64,000 bases of DNA, taken from contig NZ_LMUM01000018.1 of assembly GCF_009765985.1 (NCBI RefSeq), positions 57,578 through 121,577 on the forward strand. Reading direction: 5' to 3'. Below, piece by piece: positions 27,801 through 35,162 of the stretch; within the stretch, counting starts at the first letter, position 1; each line of letters opens with the position of its first letter. The DNA is from Acidobacterium sp. S8. GTDB lineage: Bacteria > Acidobacteriota > Terriglobia > Terriglobales > Acidobacteriaceae. The position numbers were made by a program, and so were the translations under genes. Under the pieces are notes generated by a model. The model made no database searches, was not told where the DNA came from, and saw only the letters and a program-made list of their open reading frames with translations.

Positions 27801-28110
27801 ACACCTGGCTGTTTGCAGCATCGATTCCTTCAATTCCGGAGGGAAAGATTGCGTTGAAATTTGCTTCTGAGCAGTCCGATCCTCCGCTGACCCCAGCGGG
27901 TGCCGGCGCGCCTCCTAGAAAATGCCGCAATGCCTCAAATACGTAGCAGGCTCGCTCCTCGGTCTCAATCACAGATGGTGGAGAGGCCGTGCTCGCAACG
28001 CCAGGGGCCATATCTTTCACCGCGCCCCACCGCCCCGGTCCCGCCACATGGGACAGCGCAGAGGTTATGAGCAACAACAGGAGTGCAGAATTACCGAATT
28101 GCCGGTACAT
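24859..28110 (-). CDS. Very large membrane protein of unknown function (C-terminus probably lost by frameshift)
   Basis: 1083 residues: a signal-like N-terminal hydrophobic stretch (LLLLLITSAL), a soluble domain to about residue 600, then around nine membrane helices (about 608-630, 672-725, 735-860, 900-950). The soluble part contains alternating strands and helices (SIIIRASDPLDELFLARYFRKECPDSRLVLF) that could be a Rossmann-like or periplasmic-binding-like domain. The last 50 residues turn basic and end WWNWATNL, where the alternative frame resumes a membrane protein. I do not recognise a named family. Confidence 0.65.
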   Translation of the reverse strand: MYRQFGNSALLLLLITSALSHVAGPGRWGAVKDMAPGVASTASPPSVIETEERACYVFEALRHFLGGAPAPAGVSGGSDCSEANFNAIFPSGIEGIDAANSQVLMATVPDPLQSSEALQFDRDIAALQEAASTAGYDFQWMNAPWYASDLAAAKDFKDAREVDQYREIFGDKPGALLFRKRTPAAQVQEAGSPSVLLIVLVPESPVYGLNLAAAREGLNAVRTLLKYHFRSAPVGDVDDAGRVRWIGPSYSASAPGLRQLKAESQPHLAFDALSGSISTPAANNFLLQRHPLDKENDAKATLNEMDTDALCSFLGQETRSSVRSDVPVAVVQEDETAYGGNIGDPSGFTSPCSSLGASVRRFSFPRGISHVRRMYGETLKNATSGQQQPQAHTGDSTNIPFSFQDELDDPEDRAPEFAPQSPVSNESVLAAIASDIKGILARSIIIRASDPLDELFLARYFRKECPDSRLVLFHAERLLTRLRGDFNLDGVLVVTRFPLFQAAYLQTPFRRESRHQLTFTNSREEAIFLAALLQIKPGHLSILQSPFGEERFEMAPWIGVTAGGAFWPVAYLGKNQIGAGAAKQNNVLLLTDLPPQPLSELWTLIALAVLVISVLHFLFFLAGTPTGDAWLRDNRREWARRIARHRMLSFYIMPISPTSEQLRLYTGQCWWLLNASTQLVLLLSYLLFPVIAYQIKVQQVPTRTAIFAGSTFVVLMLQCCMAGILFLRLIRHCVRLRQGFFGRFENGLLPILSLSWVFLSLGLLLRQLTDAQTGFAFASRCLRISSGVCPVLPLMLGSLSFLIAAAVNLNALSMAITRNPGLPMLRWPYLDLASWEEKLGGYTELWYGLPGADGKLLAIAIFLGCFLLHPRRLFATFDMSIMSWLYTLNFVFALWTVLWLWVRFIRIWGALRSGLDSLEGSPLRFAFSRLPAVFSIDPIWSYAGLRRVVVLPMRWFEYFKISPKALSVEPSAVGDAMQALRIILQETRDAKWLDNETYIRFSKIQNDAAVKLSETTEIQPHGCEAGRTAIHPALLLRMSLLQQKRRMAAKGRLHALNLVGTCLPHAGRYLEKIIAWWNWATNL

Positions 28111-28299
28111 AAGCGAGACTCCGCACAGGGTTTTTGCCGAAATAGGGATCGGAGAGCGCTCAATCGTTGCGGCAAAAGTGAATATGAAGCGAACAAATCA
28201 TAGCGCGGAAGTCAGAATTTAAGACGGAAAAGAGGTAATTGCCTTTATCTGTATGAGGACTCATTTCGCTCGGATTGCGGGATTCTCCACATTTCACTC

Positions 28300-28350
28300 A
28301 ATACTGAAGTATTCACTTGACAATTAACTCGGATAGTCTAATACTGAAGT
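28300..28350. promoter_or_regulatory. Promoter/operator region of the SRPBCC-ArsR pair
   Basis: AATACTGAAGTATT (28300-28313) is a perfect palindrome, and AATACTGAAGT recurs at 28340-28350, exactly 40 bases on. A consensus TTGACA (28317-28322) lies between them. The layout fits ArsR-type operators flanking a -35 box. A -10 box is less clear (TAATAC at 28339-28344). Confidence 0.55.
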
Positions 28351-28383
28351 CATCGCTTCACTAAGCGAGAGAGGAACACTCCG

Positions 28384-28860
28384 ATGACCGAACCATCTGT
28401 TATTCACAACACCTTCATTGTTGAGCGCAGCTTTTCCAAGCCGGTCGAGCGCGTTTTCACCGCTTTTGCTGATTCCGGCAAGAAACGCCGCTGGTTTGCT
28501 GAGGGCGAACATCACGAAATCGAAGCCTTCGAGATGGATTTCCGGGTTGGAGGAGTGGAGAGAACCCGGTATCGCTTTAAGGAAAATACGCAATTCGCAG
28601 GCGTCGAGCTCTCCACGGAAGGAAGCTTTCAGGACATCGTGCCGAACCAGCGTATTGTGACGGCTTCGACCATGACATTCGGCGGCAGGCACATCTCGGT
28701 CGCCCTGGTTACGATTGAGCTGTTGCCAACAGAAACGGGAACCGACCTGATCTGCACCCATCAGGGCGCCTTTTTTGAAGGATCCGACGGTCCGCAGATT
28801 CGCGAACAGGGCTGGCGCACGCTGTTCGACCATCTGGCAAAGGAGCTGGACGAAAAGTGA
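28384..28860 (+). CDS. SRPBCC (AHSA1-like) domain protein
   Basis: 158 residues with the START/SRPBCC helix-grip fold seen in activator-of-Hsp90-ATPase homologues: NTFIVERSFSKPVERVFTAFADSGKKRRWFAEG and a C-terminal QIREQGWRTLFDHLAKELDE. These proteins bind small hydrophobic ligands. The ribosome binding site is AGAGGAA. Its stop overlaps the GTG start of the ArsR gene. SRPBCC/ArsR pairs are common and probably form a ligand-responsive unit, with the ligand unknown. Confidence 0.85.
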   Translation: MTEPSVIHNTFIVERSFSKPVERVFTAFADSGKKRRWFAEGEHHEIEAFEMDFRVGGVERTRYRFKENTQFAGVELSTEGSFQDIVPNQRIVTASTMTFGGRHISVALVTIELLPTETGTDLICTHQGAFFEGSDGPQIREQGWRTLFDHLAKELDEK

Positions 28861-29192
28861 GCGAGGGCGCCGGAAAAGAAGTCAGCATCAAGCGCGTCTT
28901 TCACGCCCTCGGTGACGCTACGCGCCGGGCCATTGTCGACCGGCTGAGCGAAGGCCCAGCCTCGGTCTCGCGTCTGGCGGCGCCGCTTAACATCACCGTG
29001 ACCGCCGTTGCGCAACACCTGCAGATATTGGAAGAGTGCGGACTGGTACACACCGAGAAGGTGGGCCGTGTCCGCACCTGCCGCATCGGCACAGCAGGCT
29101 TCGCCGCGCTACAGCAGTGGATCAACGATCATCGCTCCTCATGGGAACGGAGACTCGACCGTCTCGAGGATTTTCTGGATGAAGAAGAGTAG
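28857..29192 (+). CDS. ArsR family transcriptional regulator
   Basis: 111 residues starting at GTG 28857, overlapping the previous stop by four bases. It is a winged helix-turn-helix: KRVFHALGDATRRAIVDRLSEGPASVSRLAAPLNITVTAVAQHLQILEECGLVHTEKVGRVRTCRI. No Cys metal-binding motif (CxC) is seen, so it is unlikely to be a metal sensor. It belongs to the group paired with SRPBCC proteins. It probably binds the palindromes at 28300-28350. Confidence 0.9.
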   Translation: MSEGAGKEVSIKRVFHALGDATRRAIVDRLSEGPASVSRLAAPLNITVTAVAQHLQILEECGLVHTEKVGRVRTCRIGTAGFAALQQWINDHRSSWERRLDRLEDFLDEEE

Positions 29193-29296
29193 GGCGAGCG
29201 GGATATGCGCGTGCGAGCTGGCCGCTTTATGCGCGCACTGTGCTATATCTCGAGAGCCTATCCCGAAATTCTCCAGGTGGGCGGGAATATCCTACA

Positions 29297-29335
29297 AAAT
29301 GAAAAGGCCCCAGTAGACACTGGGGCTTTTCATTT
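29297..29335. terminator. Bidirectional terminator between arsR-like gene and rplI
   Basis: CCCCAGT and ACTGGGG form the stem top with loop AGAC, extended by GAAAAG/CTTTTC. AT-rich flanks follow on both strands. It serves the convergent ArsR and ribosomal-protein units. Confidence 0.85.
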
Positions 29336-29398
29336 ACCCCGGACGGGGGAGTCCGCCGCCGGAGGCATTGTTTTTTGCTTTTAAGCTGCTACCGCTGA

Positions 29399-29854
29399 CT
29401 AGGCTGCTGCTTCTTCGCCCTTCACCGTGACCTTAATATGGGCGGTGACTTCGCGATGCAGCTTGACAGGGATGAGAAACTCGCCGAGCGACTTCAGAGG
29501 CTCGTCGAGGCTCACCTTGCGGCGATCGATGTTGAAGCCCTTGGACTCGAGTCCGTGGGCGATGTCTGCCGAGGTGACAGAGCCGAAGAGGTGATCGTTC
29601 TCGCCGACCTTGCGCTCGAATACCAGCGCTACGTCGTTGAGCTGCGCGACCAGCTGTTCTGCTTCGCCCTTCTCCTTCGCCGAGCGGCGCACAGCCGACG
29701 CCTTCATCTGCTCGATGACGGCCTTGTTGGCTGCAGTCGCTTCCATGGCGAGCTTTTTGGGCAGCAGGTAGTTGCGGCCGTAGCCGTCCGCCACCTTCAC
29801 CACGTCGCCGCGGTGTCCCAGGTTGTTTACGTCTTCTTTCAGAATGACTTCCAT
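29399..29854 (-). CDS. rplI: 50S ribosomal protein L9
   Basis: 151 residues starting MEVILKEDVNNLGHRGDVVKVADGYGRNYLLPKKLA, the L9 N-domain that binds 23S rRNA. A connecting helix and C-domain (GSVTSADIAHGLESKGFNIDRRKV) follow. The start at 29854 has GGAGA upstream, and the longer frame is not used. It is last in the rpsF-rpsR-rplI unit, with a REP-like element separating it from rpsR. Confidence 0.96.
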   Translation of the reverse strand: MEVILKEDVNNLGHRGDVVKVADGYGRNYLLPKKLAMEATAANKAVIEQMKASAVRRSAKEKGEAEQLVAQLNDVALVFERKVGENDHLFGSVTSADIAHGLESKGFNIDRRKVSLDEPLKSLGEFLIPVKLHREVTAHIKVTVKGEEAAA

Positions 29855-29908
29855 TGCCAATCTCCAAATAAGGGCGCTTCGCGCCATCTTCCAAACATAG
29901 ATACAGCA

Positions 29909-29947
29909 GATCCTTCCACTTCGCGCTACGCGCTCCGCTCAGGATGA
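29909..29947. repeat. REP-like element between rpsR and rplI
   Basis: GATCCTTCCACTTCGCGC followed by GCTCCGCTCAGGATGAC on the plus strand is a variant copy, in reverse orientation, of the GTCATCCTGAGC..GCGAAG repeat. It lies inside a ribosomal-protein operon and may act as a stem-loop that adjusts relative expression. Confidence 0.6.
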
Positions 29948-29957
29948 CAGCGGTCGG

Positions 29958-30296
29958 TTAGTAGCGCGCAGCGAACGGCAGCAGGGCGATATTGCGGGCC
30001 TGCTTGATCGCGCGCGTCAAACGGCGCTGGTGAGTCGTGCACACGCCGGTCAGGCGGCGGGGAACGATCTTGCCACGCTCGGCCACAAAGCCCTGCAGCA
30101 AACGCACGTCGCGGTACGGAATCGCATCGATCTTTTCCGTGCAGAACTTGCAGACCTTCTTGCGGCGGAAGAACTTGCGTCCGCCGGGACCGCCAGGGCC
30201 ACCGGGTCCGCCACTGCGGGGACCACGCGGGCCACCGGGTCCGCCTGAGGGAGCTGCGCCTTCGGGCGCTCGGGGTGTTGTTGTTTCGTCAGCCAT
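29958..30296 (-). CDS. rpsR: 30S ribosomal protein S18 with Gly/Pro-rich N-terminal extension
   Basis: 112 residues. The S18 core spans about 42-112 ([56 protein letters not shown]). The first 40 residues form a collagen-like Gly-Gly-Pro repeat extension not present in typical S18. Cysteines in KVCKFC and TGVCTTH could form a zinc site, as in C+ forms of S18. It is co-transcribed with rpsF and rplI. Confidence 0.95.
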   Translation of the reverse strand: MADETTTPRAPEGAAPSGGPGGPRGPRSGGPGGPGGPGGRKFFRRKKVCKFCTEKIDAIPYRDVRLLQGFVAERGKIVPRRLTGVCTTHQRRLTRAIKQARNIALLPFAARY

Positions 30297-30353
30297 TTCT
30301 TTTTCCTTCTCCGCCAGACCATGCCGGCGGCATCATTCTTGATTCGAAATCTG

Positions 30354-30770
30354 TTATGCGCTTGCCGGCGTCGCTTCTGCAGGTGCTTCGACAGGAGCTT
30401 CCACGGGCGCTGCGACGGGCTGCGCGCTCAGCTTCTTGCGCGTGGCGCGGATCGCCTTGATCTTGTCGATGCGCTTCTGCTCTTCATCCATGCGCACCGT
30501 GATGAACTTGATCACAGGCTCAGAGACGCGCAGACGGCGCTCGAGTTCCGCAACCAGCTTGCCGTCGGCATCGATGGTCATCAGAATGTAGTTGCCTTCG
30601 CTGAACTTTCGCACCAAGTAGGCGAGCTTGCGGCGACCCAGCTTCTCGGTTGAACGGATATTGCCGCCGCCGTTGGTCACGGTGGCCTCAAAGCCGGCGA
30701 TCAGCTTGTCCACATCTTCATCCTGCGTGTCAGGACGAACGATAAACATTACTTCGTAAAAACGTTGCAT
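30354..30770 (-). CDS. rpsF: 30S ribosomal protein S6
   Basis: 138 residues beginning MQRFYEVMFIVRPDTQDEDVDKLI, with the S6 ferredoxin-like fold and signature EKLGRRKLAYLVRKFSEGNYILMTI. A C-terminal Ala/Pro/Val-rich tail of about 25 residues extends beyond the core, as in several lineages. It pairs with S18 in the 30S platform. It is first of the S6-S18-L9 genes and lies 60 bases downstream of pth. Confidence 0.95.
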   Translation of the reverse strand: MQRFYEVMFIVRPDTQDEDVDKLIAGFEATVTNGGGNIRSTEKLGRRKLAYLVRKFSEGNYILMTIDADGKLVAELERRLRVSEPVIKFITVRMDEEQKRIDKIKAIRATRKKLSAQPVAAPVEAPVEAPAEATPASA

Positions 30771-30830
30771 TCGCTTCTCTCTTCTCTCGCATCGCGGCTG
30801 CCGTTTGCACCCGTGACCGTTACAGATTCT

Positions 30831-31454
30831 TTAGTCCGCCAGGCCGTTTTGCTCACGACGGTTAAACTCGTTCATCGCAGCCTTGATGCCCTGCGACACA
30901 ATCATCTCTACTGCCTTGGCCGTTTTATCGAGCACCGGATCCAGCTCGGCCAGGTCTGCCTTGCGCATCTGCGCCAGCAGATAATCTTTTCCGCGCCGTC
31001 CGCTCATCTCGCTCGGCTGCGGTCCTACGCCGATCCTGATGCGCGCCCATTCTTCCGTCCGCAGCGCGCCGTTGATCGACTTCGCTCCGTTATGTCCTCC
31101 GGAGCTGCCGCCCGTTCTTACCCGAAGCGAGCCCAGCGGCAGGGCCAGCTCGTCGTACAGAATTACAAGGTCCCGTTCCGGATCAGCCTCGAACTCGTTC
31201 ACCAGAGCCTCGACCGAAATCCCGCTGAGGTTCATGTACGTTTCCGGCTTGGCCAGAACCACTTCACGGCCCGCCATCCGAATCGTTGCCGTTGCTGACC
31301 GGCATCTGCGATTCGCTACCTGCACGCCGTAGTCATCGGCGATGCGGTCAATCGCAAGAAAGCCCGCATTGTGCGGCGTGAACTGATATTCGATTCCCGG
31401 GTTGCCGAGTCCGACGACCAGAAACACGCCGCGATTGTTTGCTTCGTCCGCCAA
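30831..31454 (-). CDS. pth: Peptidyl-tRNA hydrolase
   Basis: 207 residues. Family motifs are VVGLGNPGIEYQFTPHNAGF (catalytic His near residue 28), KPETYMNLSG, VILYDELALPLGSLRVRTGGSSGGHNGAKSI and RIRIGVG. It releases peptides from peptidyl-tRNA in the cytosol. The start follows the rplY stop by three bases, so the two are coupled, as in many bacteria. Confidence 0.95.
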   Translation of the reverse strand: MADEANNRGVFLVVGLGNPGIEYQFTPHNAGFLAIDRIADDYGVQVANRRCRSATATIRMAGREVVLAKPETYMNLSGISVEALVNEFEADPERDLVILYDELALPLGSLRVRTGGSSGGHNGAKSINGALRTEEWARIRIGVGPQPSEMSGRRGKDYLLAQMRKADLAELDPVLDKTAKAVEMIVSQGIKAAMNEFNRREQNGLAD

Positions 31455-31457
31455 GCG

Positions 31458-32138
31458 TTATTTCTTCGCCGGAGCGGCCTCAGGTGCATCCTGCTTGCCC
31501 TTCTTGACGACCTCGGGCTCAGACGGAGTCGCCGTCGCTGCTGCAGCAGTGGCATCGACCGTCGGTGCTGCTTCTTCCTTGATAGCGACGACGTGCGCGA
31601 CAGTGCTGTTCTCGTCCGTCAGGAACTTCAGCTTGCCGGTATGCGGCAGGTCAGAGACGCGCAGCACCTGACCGAATTCTAGATTCGAAACATCGACGTC
31701 AATGTGGCTCGGGATATCGCCCGGCAAGCACTCGATTTCGACTTCGCGCAGCACCTGATCGAGAATACCGCCCTGCGTCTTGACGCCCACCGCGATGCCC
31801 AGCAGCTGAATCGGTACTTCGACCTTGATCGCCTTGTCGAGCGCGATGCGCTTCAGATCGATGTGCAACAACGAACCCTTGATCGGCTCATACTGCCAGT
31901 CCACGATCATGGCTTTTGCCTTGGCATCGCCCACTTCGAGATCGAAGATCGAGTTGTGGCCTGCATCCGAGTGCAGAATGCGGAGAATCTGCTTGGGATC
32001 GACTTCGACCGCCACGGAAGGCTCATTCGCGCCATAAACCACGGCGGGAATTTTGCCGCCGACGCGCACGCGGCGCGCTGCGTTCTTGTTGAACTTACCT
32101 TCGCGAGGTGTTGCTGCTACTACTTCCTGAGTAATCAT
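31458..32138 (-). CDS. rplY: 50S ribosomal protein L25 (Ctc form)
   Basis: 226 residues: N-terminal 5S rRNA-binding L25 domain (TPREGKFNKNAARRVRVGGKIPAVVYG) and the C-terminal TL5/Ctc beta domain (VKVEVPIQLLGIAVGVKTQGGILDQVLREVEIECLPGDIPSHIDVDVSNL). A low-complexity Ala/Pro/Lys tail follows. The start at 32138 follows AAGGAAAAGG. It sits between prs and pth, the standard order. Confidence 0.94.
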   Translation of the reverse strand: MITQEVVAATPREGKFNKNAARRVRVGGKIPAVVYGANEPSVAVEVDPKQILRILHSDAGHNSIFDLEVGDAKAKAMIVDWQYEPIKGSLLHIDLKRIALDKAIKVEVPIQLLGIAVGVKTQGGILDQVLREVEIECLPGDIPSHIDVDVSNLEFGQVLRVSDLPHTGKLKFLTDENSTVAHVVAIKEEAAPTVDATAAAATATPSEPEVVKKGKQDAPEAAPAKK

Positions 32139-32228
32139 TCTGTCCTTTTCCTTCGGGCACGGATCGTTCCGCTCCCTTTGCTTGGCGACCAAGCTGGCTT
32201 AATCGCGAACTTATGAAACAGACCCGCT

Positions 32229-33254
32229 TCAGCTGAACAGCGTGCTGACGCTCGTCTCCATGTGAATGCTTTCGATGGCCGCGCCTAACAGGCCGGCAAT
32301 CGACCGCACCTTAATCTTCGACAGCTTCTGCGCCTCTTCGCTCAACGGAATGGAGTCGGTAACAATCAGCTCCTCCAGCCGCGAATTGCGAATACGCTCG
32401 ACTGCCGGCCCCGAGAGCACCGCATGCGACGCTCCCGCATAAATTTTTTTGGCGCCCTTTTCAAGCAGCGCGTCGACTGTCTTTACCAACGTGCCGGCCG
32501 TGTCGATGATGTCGTCGATGATGAGGCAAGTCTGACCCTGCACATCGCCGATCACGTGCATCACTTCCGTCACGTTAATGTCCGTCCGGCGCTTGTCGAC
32601 AATCGCCAGCGGCGCTCCCATCTTTGTTGCAAAGAAGCGCGCTCTTTCCACGCCTCCCGCATCGGGTGAAACCACGGTCAGATTGGGAAGATTCAACTCC
32701 CTGAAGTAGCTCACCATCACTGGACTTGCGAACAGGTGATCTACCGGGATGTTGAAGAACCCCTGAATCTGCGCCGCGTGCAAATCCATAAACAACGCGC
32801 GATTCGCGCCAGCCGTCGTCAGCAAATCTGCAACCAGCTTCGACGAAATCGCAACACGCGGACGGTCTTTTCTGTCCTGCCGCGCGTAGCCGTAATACGG
32901 TACAACCACGGTGATCCTGCCGGCCGATGCGCGCTTCAGCGCGTCAATCATAATCAGCAGTTCCACCAGGTGCTGGTCGACCGGGTTGCAGGTCGGCTGC
33001 ACAATAAAAACATCCACGCCGCGAACATTCTCAAGCAGCTGGAAGTAAATCTCGCCATCAGCGAAGCGCTGTGTTTTGGTTTCTCCCAGCGGCACTCCAA
33101 TGTGCCTGCAAATCTCCTGCGCTAATACGCGATTTGCCGTTCCGGAGAAAATCTTGAAGCGCCTGTCTTCGCTAAGTCTCTGCTGCCGTTTGCGCTCGGG
33201 TGCTGGCTTGCCGCGCCCGTCGGTTGCTGCTTCCGGCGTCAATACTTCCGTCAT
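32229..33254 (-). CDS. prs: Ribose-phosphate pyrophosphokinase
   Basis: 341 residues. It makes PRPP from ribose 5-phosphate and ATP. Motifs: FSGTANRVLAQEICRHIGV, FADGEIYFQL, VVPYYGYARQDRKDRPR, the PRPP loop VSPDAGGVERARFFA and DDIIDTAGTLVKTVDALLEKGAKKIYAGASHAVLSGPAVERI. The N-terminus is about 25 residues longer than usual. GTG 33269 is an alternative start. It lies downstream of the tRNA-Gln/ispE pair and ahead of rplY. Confidence 0.95.
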   Translation of the reverse strand: MTEVLTPEAATDGRGKPAPERKRQQRLSEDRRFKIFSGTANRVLAQEICRHIGVPLGETKTQRFADGEIYFQLLENVRGVDVFIVQPTCNPVDQHLVELLIMIDALKRASAGRITVVVPYYGYARQDRKDRPRVAISSKLVADLLTTAGANRALFMDLHAAQIQGFFNIPVDHLFASPVMVSYFRELNLPNLTVVSPDAGGVERARFFATKMGAPLAIVDKRRTDINVTEVMHVIGDVQGQTCLIIDDIIDTAGTLVKTVDALLEKGAKKIYAGASHAVLSGPAVERIRNSRLEELIVTDSIPLSEEAQKLSKIKVRSIAGLLGAAIESIHMETSVSTLFS

Positions 33255-33391
33255 CGTCTCTGTTTTCACAAGAAACCCCCAAGCTGGTTTGCGTTGGTTG
33301 TCACTTATGCTGGCCTGACTGCATAGCCAGCAACTTCGATCATCATCCATGCCATCACAAGACGTTACCTATAGATGACACAGCTTAAATC

Positions 33392-33465
33392 TGGCTGGGC
33401 GACTAGGATTCGAACCTAGACAAAGTGCTCCAAAGGCACTTGACCTACCATTAGTCGATCGCCCA
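33392..33465 (-). tRNA. tRNA-Gln (anticodon TTG)
   Basis: The complement folds into a full cloverleaf: acceptor TGGGCGA/TCGCCCA, anticodon stem AGTGC/GCACT around loop CTTTGGA (anticodon TTG), T arm with GTTCGAATC, discriminator G and an encoded CCA. Its 5' 15 bases overlap the end of ispE, so it is probably co-transcribed with ispE. Confidence 0.95.
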
Positions 33466-34476
33466 ATAACTACTGCTGCTTCGTGGACCCTCGATCATCG
33501 TCCGCCAATATGCCCCACGCGGCAAGGTTTTTGTCCGCAGAGAAGCAATACCCTTGGCCGATAAACGCTCTTCGGCTGCCTCTGCCGCCTTTTCTGATCC
33601 GTACAGACCGAAAACGGCCGATCCAGAACCAGATAGCGCAGCATAAAGAGCCGACTGCTCCGGCTGGGCAGAACACACTAAAATACGCTTGATGTCACCG
33701 AGTGAGGGATGCTGACGAAAGACGACCTCTTCAAAGTCGTTTTCTATCCCGGTTCGGACAAGCGCGAGAAGTGGATTCCCGGGCCGGTCTTCTCTTGAAG
33801 AGAAGACACCGGAGGAGTGTGGCTCGCAAAGACACGCAGAGAGAGCCCGACTCAACTCTTCAAGTCTATCGGAGGATGGACCGTGGGTCAATTTTTCTGC
33901 GTAAAGAACGTCCCAGTCGCGGAAGGCCTGCGGCGTCGATACACCAACCTCCGGCAGCGCCACCACGCAATGGGTTTCGGGTAAATCGGGCATCGGATAT
34001 ACGGCCTCACCACGTCCCAGTCCCAGAACTGCTCCGCCAACCAGAAAAAGCGGCACATCCGAGCCTACTCCGCTCGCGATTTTCAGGCCATCCGCAGCCG
34101 CAAGTCGTTCTCCCAGCTCATGTTGGAGACCAATCAGCGCCGCGGCGGCATTCGCCGAACCCGCGCCCATCCCGCCCTGCACCGGTAAGCGCTTTTCGAT
34201 GTGAGCATGCACCTCAACCGACCACTTGCTCAGCGCAATCGCCGGCTCAAGCATCTTCCAGACCGTATTGCGGTTATCGGTAGGCACACGCTCGTCATTG
34301 GTCGAAAGCACGATGCGGCTCTTGCCGCCCGAAATTCGCCTCGCCTCAACCGTTACCAGATCATGCGCAGCAAGCGTCTGATAAAGGGTCGTCAGCCCAT
34401 GGAAACCATCCGGCCGCGAAGGACCGATTGCCAACCCTAAATTAATCTTCGAAAACGAACGTATACGCGTAGACAT
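33451..34476 (-). CDS. ispE: 4-diphosphocytidyl-2-C-methyl-D-erythritol kinase
   Basis: 341 residues, GHMP kinase of the non-mevalonate isoprenoid pathway. Start region RIRSFSKINLGLAIGPSRPDGFHGLTTLYQTL, ATP loop LPVQGGMGAGSANAAAALIGL, and late GSGSAVFGLY. The final codons (W-A-I-D-stop) are read from the first 15 bases of tRNA-Gln, an unusual overlap. The start at 34476 has no clear ribosome binding site, and a 58-residue upstream extension is rejected because it is unlike IspE. Confidence 0.93.
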   Translation of the reverse strand: MSTRIRSFSKINLGLAIGPSRPDGFHGLTTLYQTLAAHDLVTVEARRISGGKSRIVLSTNDERVPTDNRNTVWKMLEPAIALSKWSVEVHAHIEKRLPVQGGMGAGSANAAAALIGLQHELGERLAAADGLKIASGVGSDVPLFLVGGAVLGLGRGEAVYPMPDLPETHCVVALPEVGVSTPQAFRDWDVLYAEKLTHGPSSDRLEELSRALSACLCEPHSSGVFSSREDRPGNPLLALVRTGIENDFEEVVFRQHPSLGDIKRILVCSAQPEQSALYAALSGSGSAVFGLYGSEKAAEAAEERLSAKGIASLRTKTLPRGAYWRTMIEGPRSSSSYWAID

Positions 34477-34492
34477 GCAGAATGGATTGTAG

Positions 34493-34777
34493 CTAAGCCG
34501 CGTGATCGAGCGGCTTGATCTTTCTGCGCGTCCGTTGCGATTCCTGCCAGAGGTCGTACTGAGCCTGCATACGAAGCAGCAAATCCGGTGAAACGCCAAA
34601 TGCCTCCGACAGACGGATTGACATATCGGCAGTGATGGAAGAGCTTCCATTCACAATGCGCGACAGCGTCGCTCGCGCTACTCCAATATGTTTTGCAACC
34701 GCCCCGATGGAGCGCTCTCCAATATACTCTCGCACCAGCATGCCAGGATGCGCCGGGTTGTGCATTTGCGAATACAT
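34493..34777 (-). CDS. higA: HigA-like antitoxin (XRE family)
   Basis: 94 residues. It contains HPGMLVREYIGERSIGAVAKHIGVARATLSRIVNGSSSITADMSIRLSEAFGVSPDLLLRMQ, the HigA-type helix-turn-helix antitoxin. GAGG lies upstream of ATG 34777. It follows the toxin gene by 12 bases (toxin-first order, typical of higBA). It should bind and neutralise HigB and repress its own promoter. It ends 16 bases before ispE. Confidence 0.9.
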   Translation of the reverse strand: MYSQMHNPAHPGMLVREYIGERSIGAVAKHIGVARATLSRIVNGSSSITADMSIRLSEAFGVSPDLLLRMQAQYDLWQESQRTRRKIKPLDHAA

Positions 34778-34789
34778 GATGCAACCTCT

Positions 34790-35068
34790 TCAGTGGTAAT
34801 CCTGATAATCGACCAACACGGCATCGGCACCTTCAAAGGTAAAAGTTAACCGCCAGTTACCATTCACTTTCACCGCCCAATGTCTCACCAACTCACCCTT
34901 CAGAGAATGCCCATCCCAACCCGGAACATTCATCTGCTCCGGTTCGGTTGCCGCATTCAGTACAGTGAGTAATAGCTGCAGTTTCTGCGCATGTTTTGGC
35001 TGAATTCCCGCCTTTGAACCCGTTTTAAAGAACTTCTCGACTCCGCGATGCCGGAAGCTCTTGATCAC
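34790..35068 (-). CDS. higB: HigB/RelE-type mRNA interferase toxin
   Basis: 92 residues with the RelE/HigB fold: MIKSFRHRGVEKFFKTGSK, LNAATEPEQMNVPGWDGHSLKGELVRHWAVKVNGNWRLTFTFEGADAVLVDYQDYH, the last part typical of HigB-type toxins. It cleaves mRNA on the ribosome when free of antitoxin. It is upstream of higA, and the pair sits between ispE and the divergent ggt gene. Confidence 0.9.
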   Translation of the reverse strand: MIKSFRHRGVEKFFKTGSKAGIQPKHAQKLQLLLTVLNAATEPEQMNVPGWDGHSLKGELVRHWAVKVNGNWRLTFTFEGADAVLVDYQDYH

Positions 35069-35162
35069 GTGGCCAGTGTAACATCAAGCGTTACAGTGTT
35101 GGGGCGGTCATCCGTAAAGTCTCATCGAGATTTCCGGGAACCGGGTTAAACTACCGCCAACC

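Noticed and set aside
30771-30830. Possible S6:S18-binding leader motif before rpsF
   Set aside because: The gap contains CCG-type trinucleotides, but no stem with the required bulge could be drawn with confidence.
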